From: Marinomonas communis
Lineage (GTDB): Bacteria > Pseudomonadota > Gammaproteobacteria > Pseudomonadales > Marinomonadaceae
DNA: 64,000 nucleotides
Direction of reading: 5' to 3'
Assembly: GCF_004363305.1 (NCBI RefSeq)
Contig: NZ_SNZA01000001.1
Coordinates: 1,081,228-1,145,227, forward strand
Positions 18,631-26,508 of the stretch are shown here, piece after piece. Position numbers and translations under genes: made by a program. Numbering within the stretch: the first letter of the stretch is position 1; each line of letters opens with the position of its first letter. Below the pieces are notes generated by a model, which searched no databases, was not told the origin of the DNA, and saw nothing but the letters and a program-made list of their open reading frames with translations.

Positions 18631-18715
18631 GTGATGCTTCTTTTACATTTAAAATAGTCGTTAATTTTAACCCCAAACGATTTCTTGGACGAGAGGCAAA
18701 CTTGCTAAAATGCAA

Positions 18716-18746
18716 AAGCCCCCGAAAGTTACCTTTCGGGGGCTTG
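18716..18746 (-). terminator. terminator of the first small secreted protein gene
   Basis: Stem AAGCCCCCGAAAG/CTTTCGGGGGCTT with a 4-base loop is followed, on the minus strand, by TTGCATTTTAGC. It lies 30 bp after the small protein's stop codon. Confidence 0.85.
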
Positions 18747-18775
18747 GTAAAGCAAATATTTAAGCGATCTAATGC

Positions 18776-19048
18776 TTAGTTTGCAGTGCGAACAGTGTCG
18801 AACTGAGATTGCAAATCACTGATTTTGTCTTGGTAAGCATCTAGTTTCTGAGACAACGTCGCTGGAGAGTTAAACTCTACATTTGGGTTTGATTCAACAC
18901 CCATTGTCTCTAGTTGAGCAGACAATGCTTTGGCGTGTGCTTGTGCATCTAGGTAATCATCTAGAAGATTGTTTTCATCGCCAGAAGCGAATGAAGCTGT
19001 TGCAGTTAGGGCTAAAGTTGCAATGATAGCTGGAGTTTTAAAGTTCAT
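18776..19048 (-). CDS. small secreted protein, paralogue A (unknown family)
   Basis: A 90-residue protein with a Sec signal peptide of about 21 residues ending in TASFA and a mature part of about 70 residues that is acidic and probably helical. I do not recognise the family. A second copy at 26224-26508 differs at only a few positions and shares the core block from GDENNLLDDYLDAQ to LSQKLDAYQDKI unchanged. I chose the ATG at 19048, which has AAAGGTGA upstream and aligns with the start of the other copy; an in-frame GTG three codons earlier is less likely. Function unknown; a periplasmic or extracellular location is likely. Confidence 0.8.
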   Translation of the reverse strand: MNFKTPAIIATLALTATASFASGDENNLLDDYLDAQAHAKALSAQLETMGVESNPNVEFNSPATLSQKLDAYQDKISDLQSQFDTVRTAN

Positions 19049-19057
19049 ATTATTCAC

Positions 19058-19491
19058 CTTTTAATCTATTAAACATTTTCTGTTTTGTCTGTTAGGCGAA
19101 ACGTTTAGGGAAGTGTTTCGCGTTTCGATGGAAGTAATATTAGCGCTTCCAAAATAGAAAAAAAGAGCCCAAACGTGCGTTCCAAAATGCTTCCTTCAAG
19201 CCTCTAAAACAGCCTTAATTAGCGATAAAAGCACCAATCGCGCAAACCCTAAAAAAAATGACATTAAAGCGTCAGAAGTTGCAAATAATGTTCATAAAAA
19301 TCATGCCGTGCCCCGTTTAAATACATTACAACAGCCAAATATTGCAAACAGCATTCACCGATCCGTTCGCAATCCATCCTAAAACCCCACCATCAAAGTT
19401 ATTTGAACTCGTACACTTACATAATTGAAATCGAAGAAATTGATAAGAAAGCATCAGTACGTTCGATACATTTTCTCAAACTGCAGAGTCA
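19058..19491. other. intergenic region with a promoter block shared with paralogue B
   Basis: The right half, from about 19231, is AT-rich and I see no gene in it. At 19136-19230 it has a block that is clearly related to 26603-26696, including TTCCAAAATGCTTCCTTCAA at 19180-19199 against a one-mismatch copy at 26647-26666. The block is about 90-180 bp upstream of the start of each small secreted protein, so the duplicated unit includes the promoter or leader. Confidence 0.6.
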
Positions 19492-20247
19492 TTAAGTTTT
19501 GTATATAAGTTTAACCCCCAAAGACGTGATTTTGCTTTGCAAATAAGCTGGCGGCTGACGGTCTGTAATCAGGCAATCAATGTCTTTCAGGCGTGTCCAA
19601 ACACAGCGCGATGCACGGTCAAATTTCGTACTATCGACCATTAAAATTCGATAATGGCAATTATCAACCAAGGCTTCCAAAGAGCTGATGTCATCGTCCG
19701 TGAAATCAAACAACACACCATGCTTATCAATAGCGGATACAGAAAACACACCCACATCTGCGCGATATTTTTGAAAGAAGCGCACTGCATCTGCACCCAC
19801 AATATCCTGATCGCGTTTACGGACTTTACCACCCGCAACGGTTAACTCTCCATTTGGTTGCTCGCTGATTATGCGCGCTGCATGAAGGTTAGTGGTCATC
19901 ACATGCAAATCTTCTTTTTCATTTAAACATTTCGCAAGCTCAGCAACCGTAGAACCTGAGCCGAGAAACACCGACTGATAATCCGAAATCTGCTGTAAAC
20001 ACAGTTCGGCCATACGTCGTTTGCCTTCTGCATTGTGGATTTGTCGTTGGTTGAAGCTGATGTTTTCCCGATTGGGAAAAGGCACCACTTCCCCATGATT
20101 CCGCAGTAAAAGCCCTTTTTCGGATAACAAGCGAACATCGCTACGAATGGTTTGTACTGACACATCAAAGGCGTCAGCAACGGCTTGTAGCGGCTGACGA
20201 CCATTCGTATTAATCCATTGAATAATATCTAGTTGACGCTGATTCAT
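19492..20247 (-). CDS. DeoR-family transcriptional regulator of the phosphohydrolase/ABC locus
   Basis: A 251-residue DeoR regulator starting at the ATG at 20247, which has AAAAGGGC upstream; a 20-codon upstream extension in the same frame lacks such a site and any domain. The helix-turn-helix (residues 4-55, with AFDVSVQTIRSDVRLL) is followed by a DeoRC sugar-phosphate-sensor domain with FLGSGSTVAELA and MVDSTKFDR motifs. It is divergent from the ABC importer operon, and two direct repeats between them look like its operator. DeoR-type sensors usually bind phosphorylated metabolites, which fits the phosphatases encoded by the target operon. Confidence 0.9.
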   Translation of the reverse strand: MNQRQLDIIQWINTNGRQPLQAVADAFDVSVQTIRSDVRLLSEKGLLLRNHGEVVPFPNRENISFNQRQIHNAEGKRRMAELCLQQISDYQSVFLGSGSTVAELAKCLNEKEDLHVMTTNLHAARIISEQPNGELTVAGGKVRKRDQDIVGADAVRFFQKYRADVGVFSVSAIDKHGVLFDFTDDDISSLEALVDNCHYRILMVDSTKFDRASRCVWTRLKDIDCLITDRQPPAYLQSKITSLGVKLIYKT

Positions 20248-20271
20248 GATGAGCCCTTTTAGAGAAAACAC

Positions 20272-20304
20272 TTCAAACGAAAGTAAATAACATTCAAACG
20301 AAAG
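20272..20304. promoter_or_regulatory. direct-repeat operator of the DeoR regulator
   Basis: Two identical 12-bp copies of TTCAAACGAAAG start at 20272 and 20293, exactly 21 bp apart (two helical turns). They lie between the regulator start at 20247 and the importer start at 20377, so they are the likely binding sites. Confidence 0.65.
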
Positions 20305-20376
20305 CATTCAGTAACCTTAGTGTCAAAGTGTGGCGTTAGTGTTTCAGTAACTTCTAACCACTAAGGAACATTTGCA

Positions 20377-21351
20377 ATGAAGATGTTAAAAACGCTCGTC
20401 GCAACCAGTATTTTGGCTTCAGTATCTTCCCTATCTTTCGCTGAGACCCTAACGCTTTACACCAGCCAGCCAAACAAAGATGCTCAAATGACAGTGGATG
20501 CGTTTGAAAAAGCGAACCCTGGAATCGATGTGGAATGGGTACGTGACGGCACCACTAAACTAATGACTAAACTTCGTGCTGAACTAAGCAGCGGTGTGGT
20601 GAACCCAGATGTGCTTTTGATTGCAGACAGCGTCACCATGGAATCCATGGCAAAAGATGGCTATTTAGCGCCCTACCTAAGCCCAAACCGCTCGAACTAT
20701 GATGCGTCTCTTTACCACAACCAAGGCTACTACTACGGCACTAAACTGATCACAACAGGTATTGTTCGTCACCAACGTGCGCCAGAAAAACCAACAGACT
20801 GGTCTGACTTCGCAAAGCCTGAGTACAAAAACCAAATTGCGATGCCAAGCCCTCTTTACTCTGGTGCAGCGCTGATCCATTTGGCAACGCTTACGGATGA
20901 AGCAAGCCTTGGCTGGTCTTACTACGAAGCGCTGCATAACAACCAAGTAATGGCGCAAGGTGGCAACGGTAGCGTACTCAAAGCTGTGTCTTCTGGTACC
21001 AAACCATACGGTGTGATCGTCGATTTTCTTGCGATTCGTGAAGCACAAAAAGGCTCACCACTTGAATTCGTATTTCCGAAAACAGGTGTCAGCATGGTGA
21101 CAGAGCCAGTGGCTATTATGAAAGGTTCGAAAAACCAAGCAGCGGCGCAAAAGTTCGTAGATTTTGTTTTATCAAAACAAGGTCAACAGCTAGTGCTTGA
21201 CCAAGGCTACTTACCAGCACGCTCTGATATGCCTGTTCCAGAAGGCTTCCCTGCACGTGAAGACATTAAGCTGATGGCTTTCGATGCAGCAAAAACATTG
21301 GAAAACAACGAAGCCAACAAACAACGCTTTAGCGATATTTTTGAAGGCTAA
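20377..21351 (+). CDS. ABC transporter periplasmic binding protein, AfuA/2-aminoethylphosphonate type
   Basis: A 324-residue family 1 solute-binding protein with a signal peptide ending around SLSFA (residue 22). The mature start LTLYTSQPNKDAQMTVDAFEKANPG and the NPDVLLIADSVTMESM segment are the signature of the FbpA/AfuA/PhnS cluster, whose ligands include ferric iron, hexose phosphates and 2-aminoethylphosphonate. Phosphate-ester or phosphonate ligand is inferred from the phosphatase genes downstream and the DeoR regulator. It is the first gene of a six-gene operon with very short gaps or overlaps. Confidence 0.88.
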   Translation: MKMLKTLVATSILASVSSLSFAETLTLYTSQPNKDAQMTVDAFEKANPGIDVEWVRDGTTKLMTKLRAELSSGVVNPDVLLIADSVTMESMAKDGYLAPYLSPNRSNYDASLYHNQGYYYGTKLITTGIVRHQRAPEKPTDWSDFAKPEYKNQIAMPSPLYSGAALIHLATLTDEASLGWSYYEALHNNQVMAQGGNGSVLKAVSSGTKPYGVIVDFLAIREAQKGSPLEFVFPKTGVSMVTEPVAIMKGSKNQAAAQKFVDFVLSKQGQQLVLDQGYLPARSDMPVPEGFPAREDIKLMAFDAAKTLENNEANKQRFSDIFEG

Positions 21352-21357
21352 TACACG

Positions 21358-23061
21358 ATGTACCTACGCAACACCGATAGCCAGCTTCGCTGGCTATCCT
21401 TTTCGATTTTTCTCCTGATTGCTTTGCTGAGCTTATTACCCAGCGTCAGACTCATCATGGAAGCCTTAAAGGGTGTGCAATTTGACGTGCAGTCTCCCTT
21501 AAGTGAAGTGATGCGCAGTAGTCAAACATGGACGGCTTTTCGTAACAGCTTTTATACCTCCGGCTTAGGCACATTAATCGCCGTAGTATTGGGTGCAGGG
21601 TTTGCCTTTATTGTCACCCTGACCAATATCCGTGCCCGTGCGATTTGGGTATTTCTGTTTATGTTGCCGATGATGATTCCACCACAAGTCACGGCACTGA
21701 GCTGGCTTCAGCTGTTCGGCCCAGCCAGTCCTATTTTGAATACCTTTGGCGTGGCACCTGCGCTGGGTAGTCCAAACCCAATGTACTCTGCAGAGGGCAT
21801 TGCTCTGCTATTGGGCATTCAGAATGCACCTCTGGTATTCCTTGCTTTGCGCACTCAGCTGCTTTGCTTACCTCAAGATCTGATTGAGGCGGCTAAAGTT
21901 GCTCGTGCCTCACAAGAAGCCATTTGGATCGATATCATTTTGCCGCTCACCCGTGGCGCCTTAATCGCAGGTGCAGCACTGGCGTTTGTCTCATCATTGG
22001 GCAACTTTGGTATCCCTGCCATGCTTGGCATCCCCGTGAATTACTTGGTTCTGCCGACGCTGATTTATCAAAAGATGGCCGGCTTTGGCCAAGGTATGCT
22101 GAGCGAAGTAGCTGGTTTATCCATGCTGATCTCGTTTCTTGTTCTAGGCGGGATGATTATGCAGCAATGGCTACAACAGCGCAGCGAATACGCATTAGTG
22201 GGACACAGCTCAAGCCATATGTCATTTCGTTTAGGTAAATGGCGCCTACCGACTGAAACCGCTCTTGGCTTGATACTGCTAATGATTTTAGTGGTGCCAT
22301 GCATTGCGCTTGTCGTCAGTTCATTTGTGCCAGCTTTAGGCATGCCATTGAACAGTCAAACGTTCACTGTCTCTGCTTACATTGAAATGCTTGCGAACCA
22401 AGGTGTGACGGCCAGAGCGTTTAGCAATAGTTTGTTGCTGGCTGGAGCGGCTTCCGTTGTCTTGATGTGCTTGTGTTTACCACTTAGCTACATCTTGCTA
22501 AAACTGCCGCTTAAGGTGCGTATCCTTGTGACCAGTTTGATCGAAGTGCCTTATGCCATTCCAGGCATTGTATTGGCCATTGCTTTCATTTTGCTGTTTG
22601 CACGCCCTCTGCCTATTCTCGGTGTGAGCATCTACGGTTCCATGAGCATTATCTTCCTTGCCTATTTGTCATGCTTTTTGAGTGTCTGCTTAAAACCGAT
22701 TTATAGCGCTATGTCTCAGATGGACAAAGCTTTAGAAGAAGCTGCACAGTTAGCCGGCGCTAATGCAATACAGCGCTTGGTGCATATCATTCTGCCGCTT
22801 ACCGCACCCGCCTTCTTTGCTGGTGCCATCCTAGTGTTTCTTATCTCAGTCAATGAACTGACAGTATCGGCTCTGCTTTGGAGTGCTGGTAATGAAACCC
22901 TAGGTGTATTGATCTTTAACTTGGACGAAAGCGGTGACACCGTTCTAGCGTCTGCAATTTCCGTATTAGTTGTTTTACTTGTGGCAGCGCTGATGGCCTG
23001 TCTTAGCTTACTCGCGCCACGCTTACCAAAAGGTGTAATCCCATGGCACGACTCAGTTTAA
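21358..23061 (+). CDS. ABC transporter permease, fused two-domain (FbpB-like)
   Basis: A 567-residue permease containing two six-helix transport domains in one chain. Two EAA loops are visible: EAAKVARASQEAIWIDIILP in the first half and EEAAQLAGANAIQRLVHIILP-like in the second. This fused form is usual for FbpB/AfuB-type importers and for the TIGR03262-like 2-aminoethylphosphonate permeases. It starts 6 bp after the binding-protein gene and overlaps the ATPase gene by 19 bp, so translation is coupled. Confidence 0.9.
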   Translation: MYLRNTDSQLRWLSFSIFLLIALLSLLPSVRLIMEALKGVQFDVQSPLSEVMRSSQTWTAFRNSFYTSGLGTLIAVVLGAGFAFIVTLTNIRARAIWVFLFMLPMMIPPQVTALSWLQLFGPASPILNTFGVAPALGSPNPMYSAEGIALLLGIQNAPLVFLALRTQLLCLPQDLIEAAKVARASQEAIWIDIILPLTRGALIAGAALAFVSSLGNFGIPAMLGIPVNYLVLPTLIYQKMAGFGQGMLSEVAGLSMLISFLVLGGMIMQQWLQQRSEYALVGHSSSHMSFRLGKWRLPTETALGLILLMILVVPCIALVVSSFVPALGMPLNSQTFTVSAYIEMLANQGVTARAFSNSLLLAGAASVVLMCLCLPLSYILLKLPLKVRILVTSLIEVPYAIPGIVLAIAFILLFARPLPILGVSIYGSMSIIFLAYLSCFLSVCLKPIYSAMSQMDKALEEAAQLAGANAIQRLVHIILPLTAPAFFAGAILVFLISVNELTVSALLWSAGNETLGVLIFNLDESGDTVLASAISVLVVLLVAALMACLSLLAPRLPKGVIPWHDSV

Positions 23062-24089
23062 ACGCAGTCAGCAAGTCTTTCGGCGATAAAACAGTCGTCG
23101 ATAATCTTTCACTAACCATTGAACCTGGGCAGTTTGTCGCACTGCTTGGCCCAAGTGGTTGTGGCAAATCCACAATATTGCGCATGTTAGCAGGCTTTGA
23201 AACCGTCTCAGCTGGCGATATTCAGCACGGAGATCAGTGCCTTTCGAGCGCGAAATTTCACTTACCTACGGAAGAGCGCAACTTTGGTATGGTGTTTCAA
23301 TCCTATGCTCTATGGCCGCACATGACCGTGATGGAAAACGTAGGCTATCCGTTGAAAATCCAGAAAGAGGATCGTCAAAACTATCAACGACGCGTACAAG
23401 ACGCCTTGGATATTGTGCAGCTTAACGATTTCAAAGACCGTTTACCTAGCCAATTAAGCGGTGGTCAGCGTCAACGTGTAGCACTCGCTCGTAGCCTTGT
23501 GACAGAGCCAGATGTAATTCTGTTTGATGAACCTCTCGCGAATCTTGATCGTCATTTACGCGAAAGCATGGAAATCACTTTCCGTGAATTTCACCGCCGT
23601 ACTGGCGCCACCATGGTTTATGTGACTCACGATCAAGCGGAAGCAATGGCTTTGGCGGATCAAATTGCCGTATTAAAAGATGGCCAATTGATGCAATGGA
23701 GTACGCCTGAAGACCTATACGCTCAACCAAGTAATGAATGGGTAGCAAACTTCATCGGCCAAGGCTCGATCCTGCGTTGCCAATCGGTTTTAGGTAACCA
23801 ACTGCTGACTTCTGCTGATGTAATCGGGCTATTGTACGATCAAACAGGACATCATGGCCGAATGCTGGTTCGCCCTCAACATGTTGATTTGTCCGCTACC
23901 TCCAACATGTTACAAGGCACGGTTCGCGAATGTATTTTCCGTGGAGAACGTTACGATATTTTCTTGGAACTTGAAAATGGCGACACGCTGCACGCATACC
24001 ACACAGAGCCTTTAACGATTGGCTCAACACGTCAGTTATCGATTCAACAAGCCTGGACCTTAGAGCCTTCCCATGACCACGACCATTAA
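23043..24089 (+). CDS. ABC transporter ATP-binding protein, FbpC/PotA type
   Basis: A 348-residue importer ATPase. Walker A GPSGCGKST is at residues 36-44, the signature LSGGQRQRV and Walker B VILFDEP follow, and the C-terminal region from about 240 is a TOBE-like domain ending in an acidic/histidine-rich tail. It resembles the FbpC, PotA and PhnT ATPases. It overlaps both the permease gene (19 bp) and the MBL gene (17 bp), which ties importer and hydrolase together in one translational unit. Confidence 0.92.
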   Translation: MARLSLNAVSKSFGDKTVVDNLSLTIEPGQFVALLGPSGCGKSTILRMLAGFETVSAGDIQHGDQCLSSAKFHLPTEERNFGMVFQSYALWPHMTVMENVGYPLKIQKEDRQNYQRRVQDALDIVQLNDFKDRLPSQLSGGQRQRVALARSLVTEPDVILFDEPLANLDRHLRESMEITFREFHRRTGATMVYVTHDQAEAMALADQIAVLKDGQLMQWSTPEDLYAQPSNEWVANFIGQGSILRCQSVLGNQLLTSADVIGLLYDQTGHHGRMLVRPQHVDLSATSNMLQGTVRECIFRGERYDIFLELENGDTLHAYHTEPLTIGSTRQLSIQQAWTLEPSHDHDH

Positions 24090-25137
24090 TGTTTTAAGTG
24101 GTTTTGGCACCAAGGCCGCAGCTGCGATTTCCGTTAAAACCCAATTAGAAAATGGCCAACTTGTGCACTTACTGCTCGATGCAGGCGGTTCACTAGAAGG
24201 CCTCTCAGATAAAGGCTGGCAACTCCCCGAGGATGTCGATGCCATCGTTATCAGTCACGATCATCCGGATCATATAGGTGGATTAATCGACGTCCCTGCA
24301 TCGGTGCCTGTGTATGCAACGGAGCAAGTCATTCCCTATTTGCCGAAGCATTTAAAAATTCAGCGATTACCAAACCGAGGCAAGATTGATATTTACGGTG
24401 TTCAGATTCAAACAGGCTGTGCCGGCCATTCTTTTGGTGGCGTGTGGCTGCACTTGGACATCGCAGGCGGCATTTTTTACAGCGGGGATTTCTGCCTAGA
24501 ATCCGAACTGTTTCCGTTTGACCGGCCGCCCAAAGCGGCAACGGCATTATTAGATGCGTCTTACGGTTTATACGAAAAAACTCAAGATCAGGCGAAGCAA
24601 AATATCTTGTCTGTGCTTTCAACAGAAAAGCCTAACTTGATGCCCGTTCCGCAAAGCGGTCGAGCACTGGAAATGGCTTGTTGGTTTGAACAACAAGGTA
24701 TTAAAGATTGGGTGTTAGGCAATGACTGTCTACAACCTCATAACATCGCTCAAGTCTCGGATGAGCTGGTTTGCCCAGCGCTCAAAAAGCTAGCGTCTAA
24801 TATTGCCCCCCGTAAATTTGATGACCATGCACCGATTATCTTGTGCGGCGATCCCGAAGGCTTCTCTGGCGATGCTGGACGATTATTGGAACACGCTGAT
24901 CAGTACAACGTGATCTATACAGGGCACCTTCCCGCTCACGCGAGACAAGCCGTTTCCGAAGGAAAAGCGCACTTTGTCCGTTGGAATGTTCACCCAACCA
25001 GCCAAGACATCGCGCGCGTGATGGATCAATTGCAATGTCAGCGCTGTGTGCCTCTCTTTAGCCCCATCGAAGATATCGACGCATGGCGCTACCGCCTAGG
25101 CGAACATCTTCTAGCAACGTCAATAATCGAACTTTAA
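24073..25137 (+). CDS. MBL-fold hydrolase with beta-CASP-like motifs
   Basis: A 354-residue metallo-beta-lactamase fold protein. The metal site is HDHPDH at residues 62-67, H119 and D139. Beyond the MBL core I see D161 in LLDASYG, a PVPQSGRALE stretch at 191-200, H285 in YTGH and H307 in WNVHP, in the order and spacing of the beta-CASP motifs of RNase J/CPSF-like nucleases, though the loops differ. The family cannot be named with certainty: a phosphodiesterase or nuclease acting on a phosphorylated compound is plausible. It overlaps the ATPase gene and is followed by the histidine phosphatase gene after 2 bp. Confidence 0.75.
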   Translation: MTTTINVLSGFGTKAAAAISVKTQLENGQLVHLLLDAGGSLEGLSDKGWQLPEDVDAIVISHDHPDHIGGLIDVPASVPVYATEQVIPYLPKHLKIQRLPNRGKIDIYGVQIQTGCAGHSFGGVWLHLDIAGGIFYSGDFCLESELFPFDRPPKAATALLDASYGLYEKTQDQAKQNILSVLSTEKPNLMPVPQSGRALEMACWFEQQGIKDWVLGNDCLQPHNIAQVSDELVCPALKKLASNIAPRKFDDHAPIILCGDPEGFSGDAGRLLEHADQYNVIYTGHLPAHARQAVSEGKAHFVRWNVHPTSQDIARVMDQLQCQRCVPLFSPIEDIDAWRYRLGEHLLATSIIEL

Positions 25138-25139
25138 CT

Positions 25140-25694
25140 ATGCAACTTATCTCGAAACCGTTTGTATTTGCTCGCCATGCACAAAGCAACTTTAACGCTG
25201 CTAAACGCATTGGCGGCAGTACCGATAGCCATTTATCAGAGCTTGGTGAACAACAGGCTAAAAGCGCCGCCAAGTTGCTAAATAAGTCTTGGTCAGCCGT
25301 GTGTACTAGCGATTTAACACGCACCATTCAAACCGCCAAACTCGCCGTTCCGGGACATGATTTGAAACATTTCAAGGGCATTCGAGAGCGAGACTGGGGC
25401 AGCCTTGAAGGACGCCCTATCCCTGACGCAACCGACTATTTCGCAACGCCTGAAAACGGTGAGCCTTGGGATTATTTTTATGCTCGCAGCATCGATACCC
25501 TCAATCATATTTTGGCGCAATACGATCACCCTTTAATCATCGCTCACTCAGGCATTTATAGAGCCATTCATCATTCCCTATTCGGCACGCCAGAAGGTCC
25601 ACGTATTGGCAATATTGAGCCAATCATCGTGCAGCCCAAACGTGGTCGAGGCAATCGCTGGGAACTTATTCCATACAGAGGACATTCATTATGA
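25140..25694 (+). CDS. histidine phosphatase family protein
   Basis: A 184-residue phosphoglycerate-mutase-like phosphatase starting at the ATG at 25140 (an upstream in-frame stretch overlaps the MBL gene and carries no domain). Catalytic residues are in ARHAQSNFN (R12, H13), GIRERDWGSLEG (acidic proton donor) and IIAHSGIYR (second histidine). Alanine replaces the usual glycine after RH, as also occurs in some family members. The substrate is unknown, presumably a phosphomonoester. It overlaps the next gene by 4 bp. Confidence 0.9.
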   Translation: MQLISKPFVFARHAQSNFNAAKRIGGSTDSHLSELGEQQAKSAAKLLNKSWSAVCTSDLTRTIQTAKLAVPGHDLKHFKGIRERDWGSLEGRPIPDATDYFATPENGEPWDYFYARSIDTLNHILAQYDHPLIIAHSGIYRAIHHSLFGTPEGPRIGNIEPIIVQPKRGRGNRWELIPYRGHSL

Positions 25695-26143
25695 AACACA
25701 GTGCAGTCATCGTCGATTTAGATGGCACATTAGCCGAGTTCGATCCCGTTTTTGTCAAAGACTGGGTGCTAGGCAAAGAGAAGCAATGGGACCCTTTCTT
25801 TGATCACATGAAAGACGCCCCCGTGATTGAAAATGTCTTTAAACTGGTCAATATCCTAAAAAATAGTGGCGAAAAGATTCTAATCTGCTCAGGTCGCCCA
25901 GAAAGTCACCAGCGACATTCTGAAGCCTGGATGCAACAAAACAACATCCCATTCGATGGCGTTTATCTAAGACCATTAGATGCGGATCATGTGCCAGATG
26001 AAGAAGTAAAAAAACAGTTGCTTGAGCGTATTCATGCAGATGGGTTTGAGCCTTGGATGGTGCTTGATGACCGTGACGCAGTGGTGGAACAATGGCGTAA
26101 GCTGGGGCTGACTTGCCTACAGTGTGCGCCGGGAAATTTTTAA
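25691..26143 (+). CDS. HAD phosphatase resembling the T4 polynucleotide kinase 3'-phosphatase domain
   Basis: A 150-residue HAD-superfamily protein with the nucleophile motif DLDGT (residues 9-13), SGRP at 67-70 as motif II region, and DDRDAVVEQWR at 126-136 followed by CLQCAPGNF at the C-terminus. The last two are close in position and wording to the C-terminal half of T4 Pnk (DDRxxVVxMWR, then CWQVASGDF). The family removes 3'-phosphates from nucleic-acid ends or related monoesters. It closes the operon, overlapping the preceding gene by 4 bp and followed by a very strong terminator. Confidence 0.85.
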   Translation: MKHSAVIVDLDGTLAEFDPVFVKDWVLGKEKQWDPFFDHMKDAPVIENVFKLVNILKNSGEKILICSGRPESHQRHSEAWMQQNNIPFDGVYLRPLDADHVPDEEVKKQLLERIHADGFEPWMVLDDRDAVVEQWRKLGLTCLQCAPGNF

Positions 26144-26150
26144 TCCCAAA

Positions 26151-26195
26151 ACAACAAAGCCCCGACAGAGTACCTGTCGGGGCTTTGTTGTTTTT
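26151..26195. terminator. strong bidirectional terminator of the phosphohydrolase/ABC operon
   Basis: Perfect 18-bp arms (ACAACAAAGCCCCGACAG at 26151-26168 and its complement at 26174-26191) enclose a 5-base loop and are followed by TTTT on the right. It also serves the opposing small secreted protein gene that ends at 26224. Confidence 0.93.
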
Positions 26196-26223
26196 CGGCT
26201 TTAACTTAAGCGTTAACTCAATA

Positions 26224-26508
26224 TTAGTTAGCTTGAGTTACTGCTGTGTTGTGCGCATCAAATTCAGCTTGAAGCGAATCAATTTTGTCTTGATAAGCAT
26301 CTAGCTTCTGAGACAACGTTGCTGGAGAGTTAAATTCTACGTTTGGATTTGACTCAACACCCATAGTCTCAAGCTGTGCTGACAATGCTTTAGCGTGTGC
26401 TTGTGCATCTAGGTAATCATCAAGAAGGTTATTCTCATCGCCAGCTGCGAATGAAGCAGAGGCAGTTAAAGCAAGAGCAGCGATTAATGCAGGAGTTTTG
26501 AAGTTCAT
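26224..26508 (-). CDS. small secreted protein, paralogue B (unknown family)
   Basis: A 94-residue protein nearly identical to the one at 18776-19048, with a signal peptide cut near SASFA and the unchanged core GDENNLLDDYLDAQ to LSQKLDAYQDKI. The two differ mainly in the signal peptide and in the last fifteen residues, where this copy ends AVTQAN. The ATG at 26508 has AAAGGTGA upstream. I do not recognise the family. Both copies point in the same direction and bracket the phosphohydrolase/importer locus. Confidence 0.82.
   Translation of the reverse strand: MNFKTPALIAALALTASASFAAGDENNLLDDYLDAQAHAKALSAQLETMGVESNPNVEFNSPATLSQKLDAYQDKIDSLQAEFDAHNTAVTQAN

Noticed and set aside
20677..21048. 123-codon minus-strand frame inside the importer binding-protein gene
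   Set aside because: It is antisense to a well-supported gene and looks like a by-product of codon bias.
20377..24089. Assignment of the importer to ferric iron because FbpABC-type genes are similar
   Set aside because: The cluster contains three phosphohydrolases and a DeoR regulator but no iron regulator site; phosphorylated substrates fit better, although iron cannot be formally excluded.
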